From an uncultured Verrucomicrobia subdivision 3 bacterium (lineage in GTDB: Bacteria; Verrucomicrobiota; Verrucomicrobiia; Limisphaerales; UBA11358): DNA of 38,044 bases. Shown one piece after another: positions 7,919-16,499 of the stretch; within the stretch, counting starts at the first letter, position 1; each line of letters begins with the position of its first letter. The stretch covers positions 1 to 38,044 of the forward strand of contig CAIOIC010000112.1 in the NCBI GenBank assembly GCA_903858275.1, read 5' to 3'. A program made the translations under genes and the position numbers. The notes under the pieces are model-generated. The model saw only the letters and a program-made list of their open reading frames with translations. It was not told where the DNA came from and made no database searches.

Positions 7919-8404
7919 CTAGGCGTCGGGTTTCGCTGTTTGATCAATGGATTGCAATTGGCCGGCAGCGGCGGAGTCGCCTGCCGGCAAGGCTGGTTTT
8001 TTCCAAATCCGGAAAAGATTCCAGGTGCCGACCAGCAATGGCCCGCCCAGTATCCAGGTCCTGAACCCGTCCCACTGGGTGATTAATCTTCCGGAGCCGT
8101 CATCCTCCAAGAGTATCGCAACGGTGGCCAGAAAACCGCAGGCAATCAAGCTGGTGGCGGACCATCGCGCCCAACTTTTTTTCCCGAAGAATGCGACTGG
8201 AATCAGGATGGAGGCGATCAGCCCGACCAGCCCGAGCCAGCCCAAGCTGAAGCCGAAATCTTTTGCGAAGCCATTTGATTTGCCGATGATCGAGCAGTAA
8301 ATCGTGCCGACGCCCACGAGCACGGCCCAGGGGAAATAGATTAAAATCGGTCCGCACAGGATCAGTTGGGCCAGAATTCGAAGCGCTGGTTGGAGGTTTT
8401 TCAT
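7919..8404 (-). CDS. Hypothetical multi-pass membrane protein
   Basis: A 161-residue protein with four predicted membrane segments: LILCGPILIYFPWAVLVGVGTIYC (about 13-37), FSLGWLGLVGLIASILIPVAFF (about 52-73), WSATSLIACGFLATVAILL (about 81-99) and a shorter segment around WILGGPLLVGTWNLF (about 116-130). The hydrophilic C-terminal tail is Ala/Gly/Gln-rich and without visible motifs. I do not recognise a family. The start ATG at 8404 lacks a Shine-Dalgarno sequence. It follows the DUF5069 gene on the same strand after 93 bp. Confidence 0.6.
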   Translation of the reverse strand: MKNLQPALRILAQLILCGPILIYFPWAVLVGVGTIYCSIIGKSNGFAKDFGFSLGWLGLVGLIASILIPVAFFGKKSWARWSATSLIACGFLATVAILLEDDGSGRLITQWDGFRTWILGGPLLVGTWNLFRIWKKPALPAGDSAAAGQLQSIDQTAKPDA

Positions 8405-8497
8405 TTTTGTCTAATGCCGAATCAGAACCATTGCCGACTCTCGACGGGAGCCGCGACCCTGGAGCGACCAGTGCCGACGACAGTTGTCTGCAGTGTT

Positions 8498-8929
8498 CTA
8501 GTCGCTTGGGTCACGGCCTTCGTCGGCATCGTTGTATCTAAAATAAGTGTCCAAGTCTGTGCGGTCAGCCAGGCCGCTCTGTTTCTTTGATTCTTCGAGG
8601 TCCGCCAATGTTTCGGACGAATCTCGCCAGCCCCGCTTGCGAAGGAAATCGCTCCAGATGGTGATGTCGTCATCGGAAAGTTGTCGGCCAACGGAAAAAC
8701 ACCAATCCAGTATTTCCTCGTTGGTGCCGCCTTGCAGCACGCGGTCAATCAGGGTGTCATAGGACACGCGGAGATAGCGCAGACAACGCCCGTCGAAGCC
8801 TTTGCCCAGCCAGGGAATATATTCCGCAGGAAGTTCGCCCTTCGCCTGCAGGCGGATTTTGTCGAGCATCCGGGGAAACCAGACCATGCCTTTGGTTCTT
8901 TCGTTTGGACTACAAGGTGATCGGGGCAT
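8498..8929 (-). CDS. DUF5069 family protein
   Basis: A 143-residue soluble protein with the pattern of DUF5069: an N-terminal RSP segment, the conserved WFPRMLDKIRLQAKGELP helix (about residues 17-34), LGKGFDGRCLRYLRVSYD (about 41-58), and FLRKRGWRD near residue 100. The family is found mainly in Verrucomicrobiota, Planctomycetota and relatives and has no assigned function. I keep the ATG at 8929 because the RSP segment upstream of the second Met appears in other family members as I remember them. No signal peptide. It lies 62 bp downstream of the metallophosphoesterase gene. Confidence 0.8.
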   Translation of the reverse strand: MPRSPCSPNERTKGMVWFPRMLDKIRLQAKGELPAEYIPWLGKGFDGRCLRYLRVSYDTLIDRVLQGGTNEEILDWCFSVGRQLSDDDITIWSDFLRKRGWRDSSETLADLEESKKQSGLADRTDLDTYFRYNDADEGRDPSD

Positions 8930-8991
8930 AAATGATAAAAATGACTAACAATGATGTTTTGCCCCTGCGGGTGCGCACCGCTGTGCCCGGC

Positions 8992-9456
8992 TTATCCCAG
9001 CGGAATGAATTCATGCCGGATTTCCGGGCCGTCCAGATGCAGGATGGCCACGCTGCGTTCCGTGCCGAACTTGGGTTTTCCGGCGTAGCCCGGGTTGAAA
9101 TAGAAAATGCCGTTCACCGTCTCCGCATATCGCTTGTGCGTGTGGCCAAAGATGACGGCGTGCGGCTTTTCCTTGGTGATGGCATCCCCGGCGGTCTTGG
9201 TTAGCGCGTGCGGATTGATGATGTGGTGGATGAGGAATTTCTTCTGCGCGAGTTCGATGGTTTCGGTGAGCCGGTAGCCGAGGTCGTTGTCGCAGTTGCC
9301 CTGCACGGCGGTCACGGGCGCGATGAACTGGAGTTCCAGAATGAGGGTGGCGTGGCCGATGTCGCCGGCGTGAAGAATATGTTTCACGCCCGCTAAAATC
9401 TTTTCCACGCGCGGGTCGAGCCAGCCATGGGTGTCGGAAATCACTCCGATTTTCAC
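8992..9456 (-). CDS. YfcE/MJ0936-type metallophosphoesterase
   Basis: A 154-residue calcineurin-like phosphodiesterase with all metal-binding blocks: ISDTHG (residues 6-11), HAGDIGH (about 30-36), QGNCDND (about 52-58), the IHHIINPH histidine block (about 75-82) and FGHTHKRY (about 101-108). Proteins of this small family hydrolyse phosphodiesters with a dinuclear metal site in the cytoplasm; the natural substrate is generally unknown. The start is GTG at 9456, which overlaps the TGA of the upstream gene as GTGA, so the two are translationally coupled. Confidence 0.88.
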   Translation of the reverse strand: MKIGVISDTHGWLDPRVEKILAGVKHILHAGDIGHATLILELQFIAPVTAVQGNCDNDLGYRLTETIELAQKKFLIHHIINPHALTKTAGDAITKEKPHAVIFGHTHKRYAETVNGIFYFNPGYAGKPKFGTERSVAILHLDGPEIRHEFIPLG

Positions 9457-10097
9457 GCCTTGGCTTCCTCCGGTTCGCCTTCCGCTTCCGCTTCGGCTTT
9501 AGGTTCGCGGGCGCCGGCGGATTTTTCGGCGGGAGATTCGGTGATGATTTTTTGCGATACGGCGAACAGCGCGGTGAAGAGGCCGCCGCTGATCAGGGTG
9601 TTGCGGAAAAATTCCAATGTGGTCGGGAAGCCGCTCGTGCCCTTGGTGAGGGCCACGATCCAGCCGGCGAGGTTTTTCGTGTATTCGGGATTATGAAACG
9701 GGTTGAACAACCATGACGCAGTATTCGTGATGAGGTAGAACAAAGCAGCGCCGAGCAGGCCGCCGCCCACCAGCTTGATGAACGAGCGTTGTTGCTGAAA
9801 GCGGCGACCGAGCAGGAACAGCACGGCAAAGGCGGCGTAGTTGATCAACTGGCCTTTCAAGTTCGGCAAATCCCAGACGCTGATGCCTTGCGAGGAATAG
9901 TAGAGGTTCAGCGCGATGTCCGTCGCGAGCATGACGCCCAGCGGGAGCCACCAGGCCATCGCACCGGTAAAAAAAACTCCCGCGCAAAAAATGAACGCAT
10001 AGGCCACGCTAAAGTTTGGCGGCAAATGCAAGTCGGGAATCCGTGACACCGCGAAGGTGGCCACGAAAATCAGGGGCAGCAGGATTTTACCTTTCAT
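9453..10097 (-). CDS. DUF6580-type membrane protein
   Basis: A 214-residue integral membrane protein starting at ATG 10097. Hydrophobic helices lie near residues 5-20, 30-60, 85-100, 108-125 and 160-180; conserved-looking features are FxVSRIPDLHLPPNFSVAYAFIFCAGVFF at the N-terminus and NTASWLFNPFHNPEYTKNLAGW in the second half. The fold and small polar loops resemble the DUF6580/ECF-S-like group of verrucomicrobial membrane proteins, but I assign this from pattern memory only. The C-terminal 25 residues are an Ala/Glu/Lys-rich charged tail. The stop codon overlaps the phosphoesterase start by 4 bp. Confidence 0.65.
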   Translation of the reverse strand: MKGKILLPLIFVATFAVSRIPDLHLPPNFSVAYAFIFCAGVFFTGAMAWWLPLGVMLATDIALNLYYSSQGISVWDLPNLKGQLINYAAFAVLFLLGRRFQQQRSFIKLVGGGLLGAALFYLITNTASWLFNPFHNPEYTKNLAGWIVALTKGTSGFPTTLEFFRNTLISGGLFTALFAVSQKIITESPAEKSAGAREPKAEAEAEGEPEEAKA

Positions 10098-10128
10098 CGC
10101 GGATATTTTAACGAGGAAAGCGGGCGGT

Positions 10129-10344
10129 TCAAGCCTCCGGTTGATCCAGATACTCGCCCGGCGGCAGATCGGCGAATTTCTCGAAATACTCCGGCTTGAG
10201 CGGTTCGGAGATGGCGTGTTCGCCGCCGAGCTGTTTTCCAAGGTCCATGAGCTTGCCGCGGTGCGAGCAGAACGGGCCGTATTTGCCGGCGAACCACGCG
10301 CCGGATTTTTTGTCGGTCGGGCATTCTGCTTGCGGCCGGGGCAT
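10129..10344 (-). CDS. YacG-like mini-protein with altered zinc site
   Basis: A 71-residue protein three bases after the Prc stop codon. The segments ECPTD...GPFCSHRGKLMDLGKQLGGEHAI and the acidic tail match DNA gyrase inhibitor YacG, a small zinc-ribbon protein that binds GyrB. The usual ligand set is CPxC...FCSxRC; here Cys8 and Cys26 remain, the second position is Asp11 and the fourth is Gly30, while His28 lies next to the fourth. The zinc may be held by Cys8-Asp11-Cys26-His28, or the site may be lost. The rest of the family pattern (LMDLG, then the P-P-G-E-Y tail) is intact, which argues against simple decay. Confidence 0.75.
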   Translation of the reverse strand: MPRPQAECPTDKKSGAWFAGKYGPFCSHRGKLMDLGKQLGGEHAISEPLKPEYFEKFADLPPGEYLDQPEA

Positions 10345-10347
10345 CGG

Positions 10348-12621
10348 TCAGCGGCGGGAGAGCGCGTTGCTTTTGGTGAGCAGGGAAATGTAATCCAGCA
10401 GGATGCGCTTGGTTTCATCGAGCATGGGGTCGAACGGCGGCGGCGATTTTTTATCATCCAGGGCGGTCTCGATGTTGTTCTTCTTATGGGCGGCAGCTGT
10501 GGCGGTGGCAACCTGGTTGGTGGACTCCACCAGTCCCGGCAGATCGGCGTTTTTCACCGAGATTTCATAGATTTTTACGTCGGCGGCCTGGCGGGCGTTG
10601 CGTTCAGTTTCGCGCGCCTTGTTGCGGGCGGCGTTGCGTTCGCGTTCCTTGATGGCGTCGTGTTCGTTGAGCGTGGCGGTCTTGTCGGCTTGCGCCTTCT
10701 GGAATTGTTCGATGTCCTGCCGGACGTAGGTGAAGTCCTGATTGGTGGCGATGCGCGTCTCGGTGGCGGTGCGGAGTTGCGCGAGATAGGGTTGGACGAG
10801 ATTCAGCTTGGCATAATTCACCGGCTGGATGGTGTCCCACGGCAGCGGGTTTTTCAGCGCGCCTTCGCCGATCTGGTCGGAGTAGTTCAGCACATCCGGC
10901 AAAACGATGTCGGGCACTACGCCTTTCAACTGCGTGGAAGCGCCGCTGACGCGGTAAAATTTGCGGATGGTGATTTTGATGGCGCCGGGGTCGTTGGTGG
11001 CGGTTGCGGTGGCGCCCCGGACGAAGGGGAAAAGCGGGTTCAGGTTTTGCACGGTGCCTTTGCCGTGCGTGGCCATGTCGCCAACGACGATTGCGCGGCC
11101 GTAGTCCTGCAATGCGGCCGCCGCGATTTCCGAGGCGGAGGCGCTGAAGCGGTTGACCATCACCACGAGTGGTCCGGCGTAAAGTTGCGCGGGGTCGGGA
11201 TCGTATTTCACTTCGACGTGGCCGGCGGGATTGCGGTCGAGCACGATGGGGCCGTCCTTGATGAACAGGCCGGTAAACCGGATGGCTTCTTCCAGGGAGC
11301 CGCCGGGGTTGCTGCGCAAATCAATAATGAGGCCGGAAATTTTTTCCTGCTTCAGCTTCTTGATGAGCTTGGCGACATCGGCCGAGGTGTATTTCGGCGT
11401 GGCGTGGGCGCTGGTCGCCGCCAGCTCCACCGGCGCATAAAACGACGGCAGTTCAATGATGCCGATGCGATTGGTGCCGCCAAGGGTGTCGGGCATTTCC
11501 ACCAGCTTGGCCCGGGCCTCGGAATCTTCGAGTTTGATTTCGTCGCGGATCAGCGTGACGACCTTCCGGGTGGCCCGGTCGGCGGCGGGGCTGATGGTCA
11601 GGCGGACTTCCGTGCCTTTCGCGCCGCGGATTTGTTTGACGACTTTTTCGAGTTCCATGTCCACCACATCCACCGGGGGGGAGTTGCTTTGCGCGACGGC
11701 CACAACGCGGTCGCCCTCCTTGAACTGCTTGCTTTTGGCCGCCGGGCCGCCGGCCACCAGGGATTTGATGGTGCAATAGCCGTCATCCTCGCGCAGTTGC
11801 GCGCCGATGCCGAACAGGCCGAGGTTCATGCCGATGGAAAAAGTTTCCGCGTGGGGCGCGGAGAAATAATCCGAGTGCGGATCGTAGGCATGGGCGAGGG
11901 CGTTGAGATAAATCTGGAGGACGGCGTCGCTGTCCAGATTGGTCATCATCCGCAGATTCCAGCGGTAGTGCCGGGCGAGGGTCGGGGTGATTTCCGCGGC
12001 GTTGGTGGCGGAAAGGTAAACGCGCAGCGCGCCGTTGGTCTCGGTGATTTCCCGGGCCAGTTTTTCCTGCAAATAATCGTAGCGCACATGTTGCCGCCAG
12101 AGCTGCTGCGCTTCGCTCAAATCTTTCGGGAACGGGGCGTGTCGCCGGTCAATCTGGATTTTCTCGTCCGCTGTGAACTTGAACCGGTCCTGCCGCAGAA
12201 GTTCGTTGGCATAGGCGTTGTGCTGTTGGAAACGCCGGGAGAAACGGTCGTAAACCAAAAAGGCGGGCGTGAGGTCGGTTTTGCCGTGTCCGCCGAGCGT
12301 GAGCTTGTCGAGATTGGTCCGGAAGCCGGCGAATTCCGCCAGGTCGGACTGAAAAAAGTTTTCATGCCGCGGATCGAGCGTGTCAATGTAGCCGTCGAAG
12401 AATTTTTCTGACAATTCACGGTCCAGCGGGTGTTGCCGGTAATGAAACTCCTCCAGCAGCCGGGCGGTATAATAGGCGATGCTCGCATCATTCGGGCTGG
12501 GTTTCAGGCCGGCGGCCGGCGGCGCCGCGGGCGGCGGGGTTTTGGCCGACTGACAGCCCGCGCCGAGCGCCAGCGCGGCCGTGAAAGCGAGCGCCAGAAT
12601 TAAAAATCGGTTGGAACGCAT
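10348..12621 (-). CDS. prc: Carboxy-terminal processing (tail-specific) protease Prc, family S41
   Basis: A 757-residue envelope protease starting at ATG 12621 (two in-frame ATGs lie upstream at 12633 and 12654). The N-terminus is a lipoprotein signal (LALGAGC). Then come the Prc N-terminal helical domain (LDPRHENFF near residue 80), a PDZ domain (SIGMNLGLFGIGAQL..., about 240-330), and the S41 protease core with the GLIIDLRSNPGGSL oxyanion region, catalytic Ser495 within RFSASASE and Lys521 within HGKGTVQ. The C-terminal domain (about 600-720) is charged and coiled-coil-like, as in long Prc proteins. It cleaves exported proteins at nonpolar C-termini and trims cell-wall enzymes. It heads a four-gene run and is divergent from the FKBP/HtrA genes. 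Confidence 0.93.
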   Translation of the reverse strand: MRSNRFLILALAFTAALALGAGCQSAKTPPPAAPPAAGLKPSPNDASIAYYTARLLEEFHYRQHPLDRELSEKFFDGYIDTLDPRHENFFQSDLAEFAGFRTNLDKLTLGGHGKTDLTPAFLVYDRFSRRFQQHNAYANELLRQDRFKFTADEKIQIDRRHAPFPKDLSEAQQLWRQHVRYDYLQEKLAREITETNGALRVYLSATNAAEITPTLARHYRWNLRMMTNLDSDAVLQIYLNALAHAYDPHSDYFSAPHAETFSIGMNLGLFGIGAQLREDDGYCTIKSLVAGGPAAKSKQFKEGDRVVAVAQSNSPPVDVVDMELEKVVKQIRGAKGTEVRLTISPAADRATRKVVTLIRDEIKLEDSEARAKLVEMPDTLGGTNRIGIIELPSFYAPVELAATSAHATPKYTSADVAKLIKKLKQEKISGLIIDLRSNPGGSLEEAIRFTGLFIKDGPIVLDRNPAGHVEVKYDPDPAQLYAGPLVVMVNRFSASASEIAAAALQDYGRAIVVGDMATHGKGTVQNLNPLFPFVRGATATATNDPGAIKITIRKFYRVSGASTQLKGVVPDIVLPDVLNYSDQIGEGALKNPLPWDTIQPVNYAKLNLVQPYLAQLRTATETRIATNQDFTYVRQDIEQFQKAQADKTATLNEHDAIKERERNAARNKARETERNARQAADVKIYEISVKNADLPGLVESTNQVATATAAAHKKNNIETALDDKKSPPPFDPMLDETKRILLDYISLLTKSNALSRR

Positions 12622-12760
12622 GACGATGTGAGCCATTTGACCCAGACTAACCAAGTTCGTTCAGCAAGGAAAACAAATTGCGGCAGCATTGATGGTTCTG
12701 AACGAATCGGATTGCCTTTTGGCGGTTAATCCAGAAAATAACCCGCCGGAATCATACTTT
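12622..12760. promoter_or_regulatory. Divergent promoter region between prc and the FKBP/HtrA genes
   Basis: These 139 bp separate two divergent transcription units that both encode envelope protein quality-control proteins, so both promoters must lie here. I see no convincing -35/-10 pair, operator dyad or sigma-E-type box. The assignment rests on gene orientation. Confidence 0.4.
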
Positions 12761-13570
12761 ATGAAAAAAATCGTCCTATCCATCCTTTGTCTCGGAGCCG
12801 CTTTGCCGCTGCTGGCGGCTGACGCCAGCAGCTTGACCAACGAAACCTCCCGCGCCAGCTACGCCATCGGCTTGAGCATCGGCCACAACTTGAAGCAGCA
12901 GGGCTTGGACCTGGATCCAAACTGGGTGAGCCTGGCCGTCAAAGATGTGCTGGGCGGCGGCAAAGAATTGATGACGGAAGCCGAGGTGAAGGAAACCTTT
13001 CAAGTGTTGCGCGCCAAGCAGCAGACCAAACAAGCCGAGCAGGCCGTTAATAATCGCACGTTGGGCAGTGCCTTTCTCGCCGCGAACAAAAACAAGCCCG
13101 GCGTCCAGACGCTGCCGGACGGTCTGCAATATATCGTTCTCACCAATGGCGCCGGCGCCAAGCCCGGCCCCGCCGATGTGGTCACCGTCCATTATCGCGG
13201 CCAGTTGCTTGACGGCACCGAGTTTGACAGCTCCTACAAGCGCGGCCAGCCTGCGCAATTCCCGGTCAACGGCGTGATTGCCGGCTGGACCGAGGCGCTC
13301 CAAAAAATGGGCGTCGGTTCCAAATGGAAATTGTTCATCCCGTCTGAACTTGCGTATGGCGAAAAAGGCCGTCCCGGCATTCCGCCCAATTCGGTTTTGA
13401 ATTTCGAGGTGGAACTGCTCGCCATCAAGGCCGCCACGCCGCCCGCGTCCGCCCAGCCTCTCACCAGCGACATCATCAAGGTGCCCAGCGCCGAAGAAAT
13501 GAAGAAAGGCGCCAAGATTGAAGTGATCAAACCCGAGGACGCCGCCAAAATTCAGTCCGGCGCCAAATAA
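12761..13570 (+). CDS. FKBP-type peptidyl-prolyl isomerase (Mip/FkpA-like), exported
   Basis: A 269-residue protein starting at ATG 12761. Residues 1-20 form a Sec signal peptide (MKKIVLSILCLGAALPLLAA). Residues about 28-115 are the helical FKBP N-terminal dimerisation domain (SRASYAIGLSIGHNLKQQGLDLD). Residues about 135-230 are the FKBP catalytic domain (DVVTVHYRGQLLDGTEFDSSY, VIAGWTEALQKMGVGSKWKLFIPSELAYGEKG, PNSVLNFEVELL). It folds proline-containing proteins in the periplasm. The C-terminal 35 residues are an extra tail. The HtrA gene follows after 43 bp in the same direction, so the two are probably co-transcribed. Confidence 0.93.
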   Translation: MKKIVLSILCLGAALPLLAADASSLTNETSRASYAIGLSIGHNLKQQGLDLDPNWVSLAVKDVLGGGKELMTEAEVKETFQVLRAKQQTKQAEQAVNNRTLGSAFLAANKNKPGVQTLPDGLQYIVLTNGAGAKPGPADVVTVHYRGQLLDGTEFDSSYKRGQPAQFPVNGVIAGWTEALQKMGVGSKWKLFIPSELAYGEKGRPGIPPNSVLNFEVELLAIKAATPPASAQPLTSDIIKVPSAEEMKKGAKIEVIKPEDAAKIQSGAK

Positions 13571-13613
13571 CTTCCGTTGAACATTTCGGCGGGTGGTCTG
13601 TCAATGGGTCAGT

Positions 13614-15155
<1,542 letters not shown>

Positions 15156-15224
15156 GCGAACCTTTTTTCCATTGCCCGTCTCCGGCTTTGACAATTCGCC
15201 GCTGACGGGCATCTTCATTTCCAG

Positions 15225-16154
15225 ATGGCCGTTCAATACAAAGATTATTACCAGAGTCTTGGTGTGCCGCGCACCGCCAGTGCGGATGAAATTAAAAAAT
15301 CCTTCCGCAAGCTCGCGCGCGAATTTCATCCCGACGTCGCCAGGGACAAAAAGAAGGCCGAGGAGAAGTTCAAGGAGATCAACGAGGCCTACGAAGTCCT
15401 TGGCGACGCGGAGAAGCGCAAGAAATACGACGAGCTGGGCGCCAACTGGAAATCCGGCGCGGAATTCCGCCCGCCGCCCGGCGCCGGCGGCTTCGGCGGC
15501 GGCCAGACCTTTCGCGGCGGACGCGGCGGCGGATCGGAATTCGAATTTGGCGGCACCGGCTTCAGCGATTTCTTCGAGCAGATGTTCGGCTCGCGGATGC
15601 GCGGCGGCGGTTTTAGCGGGCACCCCGGCTTTGCCGGGGTGCCGATGGAAGAGCCGAGCCGCGACATCGAGGGCGACATCATGGTCACGCTGGAGGAGGC
15701 CAAGCGCGGCTCCGTCCGCACCGTCACCGTGCGGCGCGAGAACCGCACTGATTCGCACCAGGTCAAGATTCCCGCCGGCATCACCGGGGGCCAGAAATTG
15801 CGCGTCGCCGGCCGCGGCGAGCATGGCGGCGACCTGTATCTCCGCATCCGCCTCGCCCGGCATCCTGACTTCGAGGTGGACGGCCACAATCTCATTTACG
15901 AGTTGGAACTCGCGCCGTGGGAAGCCGCGCTGGGCGCGGAGATTGCCGTGCCCACGCTCGACGGCAAGGTGAACATCAAGATCCCCGCCGGCACCGCCAG
16001 CGGCCAGAAACTCCGGGTGCGCGGGCGCGGCCTCGGCAAGACGGGCGACCTGCTGGTGGCCACCAAAATCGTCGTGCCGGACAAGATATCTTCCGAGGCC
16101 AAGAAGCTGTGGGAACAGCTGGCGCACGAATCAAAATTCAATCCGCGCGATTGA
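15225..16154 (+). CDS. DnaJ-class co-chaperone without zinc finger (CbpA-like)
   Basis: A 309-residue class B J-protein. The J domain spans residues about 7-72 with the HPD motif at 35-37, the residues that trigger DnaK ATP hydrolysis. A Gly/Phe-rich linker (about 85-135) follows. Two beta-sandwich client-binding domains come next (RDIEGDIMVTLEEAKRGSVRTVTV..., then NLIYELELAPWEAALGAEIAVPTLDG...VNIKIPAGTASGQKLRVRGRGLG). There are no CXXCXGXG repeats, so it is the CbpA/DnaJ-II type, cytoplasmic or nucleoid-associated. It begins 69 bp after the HtrA gene and has no evident Shine-Dalgarno sequence. Confidence 0.93.
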   Translation: MAVQYKDYYQSLGVPRTASADEIKKSFRKLAREFHPDVARDKKKAEEKFKEINEAYEVLGDAEKRKKYDELGANWKSGAEFRPPPGAGGFGGGQTFRGGRGGGSEFEFGGTGFSDFFEQMFGSRMRGGGFSGHPGFAGVPMEEPSRDIEGDIMVTLEEAKRGSVRTVTVRRENRTDSHQVKIPAGITGGQKLRVAGRGEHGGDLYLRIRLARHPDFEVDGHNLIYELELAPWEAALGAEIAVPTLDGKVNIKIPAGTASGQKLRVRGRGLGKTGDLLVATKIVVPDKISSEAKKLWEQLAHESKFNPRD

Positions 16155-16184
16155 ACTTCGGTGTAATCCAATTTAACTTCGCGC

Positions 16185-16451
16185 ATGGCCAACGCCAAAA
16201 AACCTAAACGCAAGGCCGCTTTGCTCGGCCTGGGCCTGGATTCCGATGGCCACAAGCGCGTGACCAAGGGCGATAATTTCCTCCTCGTCGGCGGCACCAA
16301 GGACACGCACGCGGAGATGACCGAGAAGGCCATCAAGATCAACGAAAAGCTCAAGGCGCGCGGCAAGCGGCTGGAAGAGGTCAGCCATGCGGAGTTCAGC
16401 GACATCGCGCACGAGGTCGGATTGAAGAAGATGAATCCGGGGGCGAACTAG
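16185..16451 (+). CDS. Small conserved hypothetical protein
   Basis: An 88-residue basic protein. The N-terminus is lysine-rich (MANAKKPKRKAALLGLGLDSDGHKRVTKGDNFLLVGG), followed by a helical segment (HAEMTEKAIKINEKLKARGKRLEEVSHAEFSDIAHEVGL). I have seen similar short proteins with the GLGLDSDGHKRxTxGxNFxLxGGxxxTH pattern in Verrucomicrobiota and Planctomycetota, but no function is known to me. It has no signal peptide. It starts 30 bp after the J-protein gene and probably shares its transcript. The basic N-terminus could bind nucleic acid; that is only a guess. Confidence 0.75.
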   Translation: MANAKKPKRKAALLGLGLDSDGHKRVTKGDNFLLVGGTKDTHAEMTEKAIKINEKLKARGKRLEEVSHAEFSDIAHEVGLKKMNPGAN

Positions 16452-16499
16452 CAGGTTCGGCTTTTCTCCCGCGCCGGCTTCTGCGAGAATTTCAAAATC

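Noticed and set aside
10057..12411. 784-codon open frame on the plus strand opposite prc
   Set aside because: Low-complexity Gly/Phe/Val/Arg sequence, while the minus frame shows complete Prc motifs.
13119..13570. Possible frameshift in the FKBP tail
   Set aside because: The extended C-terminus is in frame and has normal composition and a clean stop; it is simply a longer tail.
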